From Megamerina dolium (lineage: Eukaryota > Arthropoda > Insecta > Diptera > Megamerinidae), in the NCBI GenBank assembly GCA_963854835.1, contig OY978528.1, positions 8,588,242-8,652,241 on the forward strand: a stretch of 64,000 nucleotides of DNA, given 5' to 3'. Made by a program: the position numbers and the translations under genes. The notes beneath the pieces were generated by a model. It had not been told where the DNA came from and made no database searches. It was given only the letters and a program-made list of their open reading frames with translations. Each line of letters starts with the position of its first letter. Within the stretch, counting starts at the first letter, position 1. Below are positions 25,991-40,236 of the stretch, piece after piece.

Positions 25991-26850
25991 TTACAAGAAA
26001 TGAGCACGTTATGCTGAGTATTTCTTGTAGCTCCCATATAAAGTGAAGAAATTAAAAAAACACTTTCAGCCACTTTAGCTAACGAAGTATTAAGGCTAAG
26101 GCAAATATATTTCACACATAATTTTGCATTATAAAGAAAATTAATTTTAGCTAAAATTTAGCGAGTAATTCCCACTGTTTCATGTAGCTCCCATATAAAG
26201 TCTCTTAATTTATTTAAAATATAAACCACCCTACCTTATGTAATCTTTCAGCTAGGACATCAAAATTTAACATGTAGATAGCTATCAATGTTTTATAAAA
26301 TTTTGCAAGAAATGAATAAGCCACGCCAACTATTTGATGTTGATCCCATACAAAGTCACAGAATTTATTTAAGTTCTAAACCACTCTAAGTTCCAAATTA
26401 TTACCCTAAATACAATCACGTTTTACATGTGGATTACAATTAGATGACTAAATAATTTTGCAAAAAATTGCTAAGCCACACCCACTATTTAATATAGCTC
26501 CCATACGAACTTACATAATTTATTGAAATTTTGAACCACCTTAACTGGCGAACTGCTACTCCTAAGATAACTTTATTTAACATGTAAATTTCTGATATAA
26601 AAATCAATATTCTTGCAAAAAATAAGAGCGCCACACCCACTAATTAGTATAGCTGCCATAGAAATGAACAAAATTTTTTTAAAAATTTAAACCGCCATTA
26701 CTTATGTAGTATTTCTCATAGGACAATTATAATTCACACATAAATTAATATCATAAACATGAAATAATTTTACAAGAAACAATTGAGCCATGCCCGCTAT
26801 TTCATGTAGCTCCCAAACAAAATCACTTCTATAACTCACTTAATAATAGT
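25991..26850 (-). repeat. ~155-bp tandem array, six units (GTGGGTGTGGC type, minus orientation)
   Basis: TAGCTCCCATA-like blocks occur at about 26031, 26188, 26342, 26499, 26653 and 26810, spacings 154-157. Units also share AATTTTGCAAGAAATGA-AAGCCACACCCACTATTT and AACCACCTTA-CT. Read on the minus strand the core is TATGGGAGCTA..AGTGGGTGTGGC, i.e. the same core as the internal repeats of the 23.15-24.74 kb element, which lies in opposite orientation. Confidence 0.8.
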
Positions 26851-27223
26851 AAAACCCCTTATAAATAAGAGCAAATTTTAATAAAGCAAGTTTAATTAAA
26901 AACCTCCATATTTTACATGAACAACCGGAATATTTCTATTCACTGAATTATCAGATAAAGTTGTCGATGTGAATTGTTTGATAGAAGATGTGAATTGTTT
27001 GATAGAAGAGGTGGAATGCTCGCCCTTAGACTATCTATTCAAGTATAGATCTGTGGTAATAATATTCAAGCCCAAAACTTATTCATTACTTTCATTACTG
27101 TCTCTTTATTAAGAAATTTACAAATCGATCAAATATAATCAATAAAAAATGGCATAAGATTAATATGCCAAATATTTCATCATAATTATAATTATAATAA
27201 ACAAAACTTTATATATTATAGAT
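26851..27223. other. 3' flank of the protease gene
   Basis: A short duplication (GATGTGAATTGTTTGATAGAAGA twice) starts near 26965. On the minus strand a canonical AATAAA lies at 27105-27110, about 115 bases past the protease stop, and another AATAAA overlaps the stop itself; either could be the poly(A) signal. Confidence 0.4.
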
Positions 27224-30091
<2,868 letters not shown>

Positions 30092-30254
30092 TTTCGTTCA
30101 ATTTTATTATTTGTTATTTGTTTTTTTTTTTTTTTGTATTCACAATGCACAATAATCACTTGAAAGAAAAATAATTATTTTTGTTTGCGTTCTAATTTTT
30201 ATTTAAATCTTCAGTTATTATATATGATTAACCCCATTCGATTATAATTTGTTT

Positions 30255-30262
30255 CTTTTATA
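30255..30262 (-). promoter_or_regulatory. Candidate TATA box of the protease gene
   Basis: TATAAAAG on the minus strand, 164 bases upstream of the protease ATG (30091). Spacing is plausible for a short 5' UTR, but no initiator motif is convincing and AT-rich DNA gives many chance TATA matches. Confidence 0.3.
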
Positions 30263-31172
30263 TGATACGTTCAGTAAACGGTTAAACGATTAACTGAAAA
30301 AGAAAGTTATGTTTAAACAGTTCTTATAGCACGATCACAATGATCTTCTGTTACAGATCTCATCTCATTTATGAGACGAACTCAAAACTCAAAGAAGATA
30401 AAGTCGCAAAATAAGAGAAACAAAAGAAGAAGAAGAAGAAGAAAAAACGCCAAGAATTATTGAAATTCTTAAACTTCGTATCGGTAATTAAATTCATATA
30501 GTTGTAAATGTGCAGAGTCGATAAAACTACATCTTCTTCTTTTCTTGCATATATTCGCATATATTCGCTATTATTATTATGCATGCTTAACTCTTTTTGA
30601 ACATGTTTGCATAAATAATTAATTTATTCTTTCATTGTAATACGTATTTGCTTTTTTTTTCTTCAATATTTTGTATTTTTAAACATATGAAATGAAATCA
30701 CTAGGAAACAAAAAAAAAAAAAACTCCATCACGTCATTTATGGTTATCTATATATATATATTGACCCAGTTAATTACTAACAAAAAATAAGCAGTTATTT
30801 ATTGATGTTATTAGTCAAAGTTGGATTGAAATCTTGAATATCAAATGAAAATAAATTTGATTTAAATTCACACGATGCAATTTTACATATATTTGAAAGC
30901 GTGAAGCTGTTGTGAAATGGAAATACCAAGAATATAATATGATTCTGTCTATAAAAGGCCTATACATATGTAGTAATGCTAATTTGGTATAATAAAATAG
31001 ATTGAAATTTAGATCTTATTTAGCATTTATTAGTTACATTTAGCTCGCGTCAGTGTGTAACAAATGGCAGCTGTACAACTTAACTGTACACTAATTAGTA
31101 GATATTTGTCTGAGATATTAAATCAGAGAAAGAAGTAATTATAAACACAATTTTTCCATATTTATACCAATA
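30263..31172. other. Upstream flank of the protease gene, AT-rich
   Basis: Contains a (GAA)n tract near 30425-30445. No gene recognised; the open frame at 30369-30584 is low-complexity. Confidence 0.45.
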
Positions 31173-32030
31173 GGTTTGCGATGCGAAAAAGTTCGTTTAC
31201 AAATTTGACCAAAAAAGGAAAAATGGGGTAAAGTCATTATTTCATCTGTGTAGAACTTCCGGGTTTTCTAAGCGAAAAACTGATGCAAGTGGGTTTTACA
31301 GACCTTTACGCAATTTAAATTTACACCATTAAGAGAGAGTTCTACAGAGATCGAAACAAATGACAATCTGAAGGTGAAAGGTTAGAGCTATATGGTTGAT
31401 GCATCAAAAATTTCTAGTTTTTCTCGCAGTTTCTACCGGGTCATCAAAGATATGTGTGATTTGGCGCTGTCATGATCGAACATAATATCTTTTTTGGTTG
31501 ATCAATTCTGACCGTTTTAATTGAATTGCTTGCTTCAGTCTCCTTTATTGTTGATTATAGAAATCAGAATCAATCGGTTTGACCGGGTTGTAGAAGCTCA
31601 TAATGAACAATTCTCTTCCAATTCCACCTTTCTTGGTGTCAATCATGGCTTTTCCATTGTTTGCGAAGCTTCATCTCATTTCGTCACTTATCTTATTCGC
31701 ACATTATTGTCGTATGTAATACACTTTTCATCATCCGTAATCATTCGTTTCAGAAATGGTTCGATTTCCTTCCACTCGGTCCATTAAATGTTTTCACTGT
31801 TACTTAATTCATATGGCACCCAAACATCGAGCTTCTTTGTGTATCCAACTTTCTTCAAATGGTTGATAACTGTCTGGTGATGAATGCCTAGTTCCCTAGA
31901 TCAATATCCACGCTGCTTATGTGCGGGTTTTGCTCAATTTTTTCCCTAATTTCATCGACTGTTTTAGTGATTGGTCGACCAGACCGAGGTGGATCTTTAA
32001 CATCAATATTATCAGATCAAAATTTCTGGC
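31173..32030 (-). pseudogene. Truncated mariner transposase copy (same family as 33843-35004, inverted)
   Basis: Minus-strand reading gives degraded mariner pieces: an ITDDEKCITYDNN block with the first Asp (about 31720), MFDHDSAKSHI with the second (about 31465), and an N-terminal block near 31950-32000. Frames carry stops and shifts. The outer end at about 31173 (GCGAAAAAGTTCGTTTACAAA) matches the terminal repeat of the 33843 copy. The N-terminal end stops near 32030 with no terminal repeat. Nearly every block of 31200-31620 is the reverse complement of 34500-34985. Confidence 0.82.
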
Positions 32031-32074
32031 TAAATAATATTTTTTTTTTTTTGCTTATATGAATTTTTCAATTT

Positions 32075-32240
32075 TGTCAAGCTTATGATAGTACTTTTCA
32101 GAATTGATCGTGGTATTGTTCAGTAGAAACTAAGTAAAAAACTATGCCCTTGACATCCCATCAAACAGAGAACATCGCCGTTTTTTAGATGAATATCGAT
32201 TTTAGAATCGTTTTGAGCCCACTTCTGGCCCCCAGTGATG
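32075..32240 (-). pseudogene. Fragment of a second mariner-type transposase
   Basis: On the minus strand, pieces such as FDGMSRA and LLNNTTINSEKYYHKLDK resemble the mariner region between the first and second catalytic residues (..WWD..YELL..TIN...Y..QL..). Too short and broken to place in a subfamily; it is not the same frame as the neighbouring copy. Confidence 0.45.
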
Positions 32241-33842
32241 ATTAGTTTTAACAATAGATCATTTAATTAAGGGATGAACATTTAAAAATTTTTTCTTTAG
32301 TACGAAGATCGACTTTATGTAATCTAAATTTATAATCAACTAAATTTGACGTACTATAAAAACTGCAAAAGAATTTAATTTATATAAATAAAATAGTGAA
32401 ATATTTTGCAAAGATATGCCATTGCATGACAACTCCATTGGTAACAAAAAAAAAAAAAAAAAAAAATGGCAAACTAAAAATGAAACAGCACAGCGTTGAC
32501 ATATTTTCGATTTACCAAATATGTAATTGATTCAAATTTTTCGATAAATGAAAATGTATAAGTAAGCACGTAAATATCGATGCAGCTACCATAAAAAGTC
32601 GAAACAACCTTATAAATTTTTTTCTGAGTCACAAAAATATGCGAATGTCTAGAGAAAAATAATGCGAACGCATCAATTGTGTAGGGAATTTGGATTTTTA
32701 GTTTGTATTTTTGTTTTGATTTATAGGAATTTTATAAAATTCCAATTTTTTTTCTTATTTTACGTACTTGTACATACTTTAATTTTAGTTCAATATTGCA
32801 TGAAAAAAAAAAATCTGAAAAAAAAAACAAGAGAATGCTACTACCATCGATTAAATTGCCGCTGACAATTTTACAATAAATATTTGCCAACAATAAAATA
32901 TGTTGCAATTATGTTGTAGTCGACATTGTTATTCTTCTTCTTCTTCTTCTGTGACTACATATTTTGCTTACTTTGCTTACTTACTGGCGTTGTTGTTGTT
33001 GTTGTGTGTAAAACCAGTTGAAAAAATACTTTTGAAATAAATATGTGTATGAATGAAGACAACGATGTCATCGATGGCAGCAGCGACGACAACGACGACG
33101 ACAACGACGACGATGGCGGCAACTCCATAAAGGCATACATTTGTAATGTAGTTTTCAATTTTGTTCGTCTTCTTTTTTGTTATAGAGGTTGCTTGTTTAT
33201 CTCGTAAAGGATAATAATAGGATAATGGTAAGACCGTTTTTAAAAATAGCCGCCACAGAAAATTACAAAGACGCATACTCTATAGTCGTACACTTCTCTA
33301 CACATATCGAACATTGAACATTGAATATACACATAGCATATTAATGGCACTTAAAAGACATTCACTAGTGTCCTTCGTAAAAAAAAAAAAAAAATAGTAA
33401 ATACCTTCAATTTTTCTAGTGAAGCCATTCCCTTTTTGTTTATCAATACGCATATAAATCAATGGGTTAAATGAAGAGCGGCATTGATATCATATGAAAT
33501 AAAATGAATGACAATAAATGGAAGTAAATGCATGCGTTGAATTTCTCATCATTCTCTTATCAGTACAATGTGTCAATAATATGTCATAAATTGCAAAATT
33601 AAATTCCACATTTTTGTATTTAATTGTTACATGCGATAAAAATATGTAAATGTTATCGCATTAAATAGCTTATACTTCGATATTTACTTTAGGAATATGT
33701 ACTATATATAGTAACCGTTAGTTAACCGTTGGTTAAACACTTCGAAAAAAATATTTCTTTATCCCATTTAGTTAACCGTTGGTTAAACACTTCGACTTAC
33801 CAAAACAGAAAATATATTTTCAGAGAAGCTCAATCATAAATA
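32241..33842. other. AT-rich non-coding DNA
   Basis: Contains an A run at about 32445-32466, (TTC)n at about 32934-32951, and a triplet-rich stretch at 33066-33120 (GCAGCAGCGACGACAACGAC-like) that opens short frames on both strands. A 34-base direct repeat (AGTTAACCGTTGGTTAAACA) occurs at about 33719 and 33769. No gene supported. Confidence 0.5.
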
Positions 33843-35004
33843 ATGGGGGTGTTCGAAAAAGTTCGCTAACAAATTGTCGGTAGATTGCTTTAAAATATAA
33901 CATCTCTGGTATTATTAATTACATCTGGCCATACTATAGCTTGTTTGAAAGGTTTTAAACTTCATTTTGTTGAAAGACATTATTAAAATCGCATTATTCT
34001 GTGAAAAGTTATTTACGTTTAAAAATGAGTGAATATTCGGTCATTATAGTCATATTATGCTTTTTTATTATAAAAGCAAAATACGAAAAAATGTGATGTT
34101 TACGGAGACGATTCTGTAATTAGAAGAGCAGCACGGAATTGGTGTGCTCATTTTCGATACGATAATTTTGATGTTAAAAATCCACCTCGCTCATGTCGAC
34201 TAATCATTGAAAAAGTCGATGAACTTACGGAAAAAGTTCGGTAAGATCCGCACATAAGCAGCGTGCACGAGTCTTGCTAGAGTACTAGGCATCCTTCACC
34301 AAACAGTTATCAACCATTTGAAGAAAGCTGGATATACAAAAAAAGAAAACTCGATGGTACGATACGATAATAATATGTGAAAAAAATCATGGACGAAGTG
34401 AGGTGAAACTTCACAAATCGTGGAAAAACCAGGATTGACATCAAGAAATGTCAATCACATCATGAATGCTGTGTGTCTGATGGGATTAGAAGGGAATTGT
34501 TCTTTATGAGCTTCTACAACCCGGTCAAACGATTGATTCTGATCGCTACTGTCAACAATTAACGAGATTGGAAGCAAGCAATCGCATTAAAAAACGGTCA
34601 AAATTGATCAACCGAAAAAGATATTGTGTTCGATCATGACAACACCAGACTACACACATCTTTGATGACCCGGCAGAAACTGAGAGAGAAACTGGGAAGT
34701 TTTGCTACATCCACCGTATAGCCTGGATATTGCACATTCAGATTATCATTTGTTTCAATCTATGCAGAACTCTCTTAATGGTGTAAATTTAAATTGCGTA
34801 AAGGTCTGCAAAACCCACTTGCATCAGTTTTTCGCTTAGAAAACCCGGAAGTTCTACACAGATGGAATAATGACTTTACCCCAAAAATGACAAAAGATTA
34901 TCGATCAAAATGGCACATATTTTATTTAATAAAACTCGTTTCAAATATAAGAAAAAGTTTTTAATTTGTGGTCAAATTTGTAACCGAACTTCTTCGAACA
35001 CCAA
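33843..35004 (+). pseudogene. Mariner element with both ends, decayed transposase
   Basis: Both terminal repeats are visible: GGTGTTCGAAAAAGTTCGCT on the left and, reversed, GGTGTTCGAAGAAGTTCGGT on the right, with TA at 33841-33842 and 35005-35006. Plus-strand pieces of transposase are recognisable: AQNWF-type region as RRAARNWCAHF near 34125, a helix-turn-helix remnant with HHQTVINHLKKAGYTKK-like residues near 34290-34345, and PPYSLDIAHSDYHLF with the last Asp near 34700-34755. The end ..KIIDQNGTYF lies near 34890-34920. The middle is deleted and many stops are present. Confidence 0.88.
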
Positions 35005-35006
35005 TA

Positions 35007-36415
35007 TATTCAACATGGCCAAGCATCCAAGCTCGCACTAGAATAAAAATATTCAGCATGGTCTTTCACCACCTGTTGGTTATCAAATCAACTTTAAAAT
35101 TTATGTTTTTGTTTAATCATAAACATATCAGTATTAAATTGGAAATTAATACATTTGAAAGACATTTCAATTAATCCAATTCAAATTGTTTCGATATCAA
35201 TACTTCAGCTATAAAATCTTTCGATTTAATAGATAATAAAATGAATGAATAACTATTATATAATGTATAAACTATCACCCACCAACATCATAAATTACTT
35301 TAGACTTTTATTTATGCTATAATATATAAAGTATTTTATATGTTTCTGTTGCATAAAGATATGTTGATCATAAATTTGCAATGACACTAAATTCAAGCCT
35401 TTTCAATTACACAGTAGAGAATTAAATTAAAATTTCCATTTAATTGATCAACTTTTTATATATTATATATATATAAGCTAATAGACTTGTACTACGTACA
35501 AAAATCATACATTTATAGAAGCTCATATAAATTGATAATTTTATGATGGCCAGTTTCATTTAATTAAATTATTAAAACGAGCTGCTATTCATAGATATTG
35601 GTAGCATGTACAAGTAGTACTCACGTACAAGAAACATTTATGTAAATTTCATTCATTTTTGTTCGCCCTCTTTGTTGCGATACATGATGATATTGATGTT
35701 GCTGATGATGATGCTTTGATACAAAGTTTATAAACCACCTTAGAGTTGCTACTTCAATATCAGTGGTTTTTTACACCATACGATTAAATTGTGGGAAAAA
35801 TTTAATGCATTTATGCTAATTTATATTTCAAATTAATCAAAAAAAAGGTTGTGGGTAAAAAATATTCAAGCAATAGATAGGAAGAGAGAGAGAGAGAGAG
35901 AGAGAGTGATAAATAAAAATGCATTTTTAAATGCAAAATTTTCATTGCTGCTGCAGTAGTAATTTCATGGCATTCACTTAACATAATGATGATGATGATG
36001 ATAGTCATTATGATGATAAATTTTATGATAGAGATACTATGTAGTGGAAATAGTTGTAGAGTAGAGCTACTATTGAAATTTTTAATTGTGTGCATTTGAA
36101 TGAATTGTTGGTAATGCTTGTATACGAACATAATCATACAGTGCATTGACCAACTTCACACTTTATATGCATTTATATTCACTTGCTTCTTTTGTGTTTT
36201 TTTTTTTCATGAAATTATTTAATCATTATTTTTGCATTATTAAATATGAAATTTTTTGTATTTTTGTATTTGCATGCAATGCTATTTATGCAAAATACCA
36301 TTGAATTTATTTGAAAATATCTATGTCTGATTAGAAGTGAACATAATAGAAGATAAAGTATAAATAAATGAAATTTTCATAAAAATTAGCCATCTGTAAA
36401 GCAGACATTTTAAAA
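35007..36415. other. AT-rich non-coding DNA with a (GA)n tract
   Basis: A (GA)n tract at 35884-35906 and (GAT)n at about 35987-36003. The minus-strand open frame 35811-36146 spans these tracts and does not look coding. Confidence 0.5.
35884..35906. repeat. (GA)n microsatellite
   Basis: Eleven or so uninterrupted GA units. Confidence 0.9.
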
Positions 36416-38130
36416 AACTTGGAAAGGCCAAAGGTTCTGGTGTCTAGTCAAATTAAGTATTTTGCAAGAAAATTGCTCAATGTAAATAAATTCCCAACTA
36501 TTTATGTAGATTTTTTAAAAGAAACAATGGAAAAGGGGTAAAAATAGTGCCATCTTTAAGTCAAAGTTGAAAAGAGTGGAAGAAAAATCGACAAATAACC
36601 GCATAGCTGTCGAACGATCTCCTCTATCCAAAAATATTTGTAGAATATGGTTACCACCTATTGCCACTCGTTATGGAATCTGCACTACAAACCTCATATT
36701 TTTATAAAAATAGTGTGCCCTTGTAGCGGATGCGTATATTACCAACTACCACTAATTTTTGACCTTCTTCAATATTTTTTTTCTGAACATACATACCCCC
36801 GATCTTTTGCCCTTATGGGGTCACCCCGACAAAATGAACAGAAATACACCTGAAAATTGGCTAATATCATCATAGCTGCCCAGGGTTTACTTGTAGAGGG
36901 TTAATATTTAGATCCGATCGCCATATTTTTATAACAGAGTGCGCCAAGAGGAATCAACTACATTACCAACCACCACTTACACTTCAACATTTTTGTTAAA
37001 CACACTTATCCTCTATTTAATATCGAAAAGATTTTTCTTTCCGCACGGTACCCACCTGCCGGCAAGAATTGGCAATTTTTCCGGCAGTAGCAATTTGCTA
37101 AAAATGCTTCTTAAAAGAGCTCTGTGACACAACTAAGTTAAAGTGATACCACAAGGGTTCTGCGGTTCGGAACCGGCCTTTCTGGCCTAAGTGTGTCCTC
37201 TCAGAGAGAGAGAGAGGGCAGCCACATAACCTAACATAACCTAACCTATCCTCTATCTCTAACTCTTTTGGGTGCAAAATAAACATAAAAATAGCTGAAA
37301 ATCGGCAAATACCAAAATAGCTGCCAACTGATCGCATCTGGAGGGATAAAACATATTACCGCCTACATTAATTTTCTCGCAGCAATACGTTTCTTGAATA
37401 TAGCAACCTTTTATCTCCAATCCTTAGAGAGGAGGGATTTGTTGTCTGCCCTGCAAAATGCATATTCTTTTAAAAACCGGATGCTCCTAGAGAGATCAAA
37501 CTTATTATCGCCTACCACTAATTCTATAACCAACAAACCCCCCCCCGCCCCCCATATATATCACCTGAACATAGATACTTCCTATCTCCGCCCATTAAGA
37601 AGACTCCCCTACAAATTGAATATAAAAAAAAATTTGAAAATCGGCAAATAGCTGCCCACTCATCAGATCTAGAGGGATAAAATGTCCCTTTAATTTTTTT
37701 CCCCCCAACAAAATCAATAGAAAACACCCTAAAATCGACAAATACCCATATTGATGTCTAGAGATCGCCTTTACAAAGATAAAATTTAATGACGACCTCG
37801 ATTATATTTCGTTGCTGAACATTTTATGGGAACTTGCTTGTCCTCTATAAAGATGTTCTCCTACAAAATTGAAATTTTTTCGTAAAATTGGCTCATACCT
37901 CTCCTTGGGCGCCCCTATAGGAATCAAATATATCACACGAGCCCTCATTAATTTTTGCTCTCCAACATTTCTTCTGAATATACTAACTTCATTGCTCCGT
38001 GATGGCTTTATGTAGGTGAAACAAAAGAACCTTAAGACTTAAAAAGATAAAAATTAAAAAAGATAAAAAAATTGGGAAATCCTCATATTATTATAGGAAT
38101 ACCTTTCAAATAATAATCTCTCTTTTTTTT
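36416..38130 (+). repeat. CTCTAGAGG-type tandem array, interrupted by a SINE
   Basis: Blocks shared with 14.4-15.6 kb: CATAGCTG-CC, ATCACCTCTAGAGGGATAAAA, TACCACTAATTTTT, CATACTTATCCTCTATCTCC, CCTTAAG/ATGGGG-TCC, CTACAAAATTGAA and GAAAATCGGCAAATA. Units are visible near 36620-36880, 36900-37016, 37247-37540, 37545-37730 and 37735-38000. Short open frames inside belong to the repeat. Confidence 0.75.
37017..37246 (+). mobile_element. SINE copy, 5'-truncated, TTAGG-like tail
   Basis: Flanked by the 10-base target duplication TATCCTCTAT (37007-37016 and 37247-37256). The body shares TTTTTCTTTC-GCA-GGTACCCACCTG, CGGCAGTAGCAATTTGC, AGAGCTCTGTGACA and GTTCTGC-GTTCGGAACCGG with the full-length copy at 52381-52743. 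It ends GGCCTTTCTGGCCTAAGTG, (GA)n and AACCTAACATAACCTAACC. The tRNA-like head is absent, and the middle stretch between GGAACCGG and the GGCCTTTC block, present in the 39981 copy, is deleted. Inserted within a repeat-array unit. Confidence 0.88.
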
Positions 38131-39970
38131 ATAGAAATCAATAAAGTTAATTCTAAACTTTAAACTATTCTTAGCATCTAATGCCTATAGCGATGGCAAT
38201 TGTACGAGTACGTAGTATTATTTATTATTAATGACATGTATTTCTTATTTGTAAAAATAAATGAAAGTTACACCTTCAACAGGGCAAACATAAGAAGAAG
38301 TTCTCGACTCTGACACCGATAATATTTTATATTCTTAACATGAAGATATGTTTCTTATAGCCCTCTTTTTCAGTGGATGCCGATACAATATTATTGTAAT
38401 TGCTTGAAAGATGGAAAAATGATAATAATAACAACAACAACTACATACTATTAAAAGCTACCGACAATTTCTTTGAGCTATATACAATATGTATATTTAG
38501 AACAACATGCTAGTTCAATGGCATGCGCTAATACGCTTGGAATAATTTTTCACCGACACAACACCACACACACGCAATATATGTGCATCAGACACAAGAG
38601 ACAGCACAGAAAAAATCCATTGGGGAAGCTTACCTATACTCATACCTATAGTACCATACATACTACGGAAAAAAAACCTCTTTGATTAATTAATTGTGAG
38701 AATATTTTTATTTATGAAGTATGTAGGTTGCTGTCTGTGTTATGCGGGAAATAATACAAACTAAAAAGAAATAAAAATATTTTGTTCTTTCCATTTGTCT
38801 TACTTCAATTCTAGGTTTTCGTCTTTTTTCTATTTCTACTTCCGGTTTTGGGCTTAATTATTTTCTTTACATTTTTTTTTTAAGTTTTCTTAAGTTCGAC
38901 AGAGGCGCTGTTCACGATATCTCGAATTATTAGTTCAGGAAATTAAAAAAAAAAACAAAAATTTTAACTATTTGACACTCAGAAAATATTGTGAGAAACA
39001 AATTTGTCTGAGATTAAAACCTTAAGTAGACACCCAGGGGCCGTAAGTGCAAAATATTGCCAGAGCACCCCAAACACAAATTATGAAAACAACCGCTCCT
39101 TGCTTGAAGAACAACAGTGCTAAAGCTTGGGATGACTTACTGCTATCGGAGGCCCGATTTAAGAAGCCTTATTCTTTACAAAAATGAGTAGGATTTATAT
39201 TTACTACCATGGAGTATGCCCTTTGAGCATCATATGTAAAATCCATTTGAGGGTTATGTGGGAAAGACTGAAATTCATACTATAAATAGTTGTTACTAGA
39301 AGTTTCCTGGAGCCTTGGCCAAATTTCACTTGCAGTATTACAGCGCTTGTAATATTTTAACATCCGGGTCATCCGCGTCAACAGAGCCCTTTTGGCATCA
39401 CTTTCGTCATAGCTTTGTCTGACTCTTTTTTATTCAAAAATTCTTACTACAGAAGAAACGTTTGTCTTTCGGAATTGGCCGAATCGGGATTCAAACCCAA
39501 AGAAGACCCAGAACAAGCAAATCAACATTGTTCTGGATTCAAAGTGTGCCCTATTCAAAAGCCTATGGAAAACTTTGACGAATATCAAACCTTGGACCCA
39601 TACCTAAGTTGAAGATATTAGAGAATTCCAATAAGCAAATTTAGAATATAAAAGTAAAACCACAATTACTTAGTATTAGGAGTATTTAGTGCCTTTGGTA
39701 AATCATGCCTGTGTACTGCTTGGGATCCGGTAGAGGACGATAACGAAACCTTCAGAAAAGCAAGAAAAATACACAAGAGGTGAAATGCTAGAACGATTAC
39801 AAAAAAATTGAACTATATAAACTGGTATTTAGCCATCAATTATTTTACAGTACAAAAAATTTTTAATGGAGACTCTGAAAATATCGCAAACAATGTTTCA
39901 GTGGGCCATCATTTGTAATCGCCAAAGAGTAAAGTCATTGAGTGTTCATGAGACCACAGGTTTTATATTT
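38131..39970. other. Non-coding DNA; a coding-like patch near 39.4-39.6 kb
   Basis: No gene can be named. A less AT-rich patch, 39000-39640, includes a 65-codon open frame (39415-39612; ..LAESGFKPKEDPEQANQ..). The residue mix is balanced enough to suggest an old coding piece, perhaps of a retroelement or pseudogene, but I recognise no family. Confidence 0.4.
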
Positions 39971-39980
39971 AGTTGGAATA

Positions 39981-40226
39981 GATTAGGTTAGGTTATGGGG
40001 CTACCCTCTCTCTGAGAGGACACACTTAGGCCAGAAAGGCCCATTGTGATACCACTGAGCTTCTCTTCCAATATTGTTGTGCGTGTTAAATTTGGACAGA
40101 ATTAGAAGGGACCTACTTATATTACCCGGTTCCGAACGGCAGAACCCTTTCGACATCACTTTAACGTAGTTTTGCCAGAGAGCTTTCTTTTTAAGAAGCA
40201 TTTTTGGCAAATTGTTACTGCCGGAA
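39981..40226 (-). mobile_element. SINE copy, 5'-truncated, TTAGG-like tail
   Basis: Flanked by AGTTGGAATA at 39971-39980 and 40227-40236, a 10-base target duplication. On the minus strand the body runs GGCAGTAACAATTTGCC, AGCTCTCTGGCAAAACTACG, TTCTGCCGTTCGGAACCGG, AAGTAGGTCC, ACGCACAACAATATTGGA, GGGCCTTTCTGGCCTAAGTG and TCTCAGAGAGAGGG. The tail is CATAACCTAACCTAAT. It has the complete 3' half of the family; the tRNA-like head is missing. Confidence 0.88.
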
Positions 40227-40236
40227 AGTTGGAATA

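Noticed and set aside
31521..31787. Plus-strand 88-codon gene
   Set aside because: It is the antisense of the degraded mariner transposase at this place.
33060..33276. Coding exon with Asp/Ala/Val repeats
   Set aside because: Open frames exist on both strands only because of a GAC/GCA triplet tract; no flanking splice signals or recognisable protein.
37225..37246. Interstitial telomere array
   Set aside because: The TTAGG-like units are few and sit exactly at the 3' end of a SINE copy, inside its target duplication.
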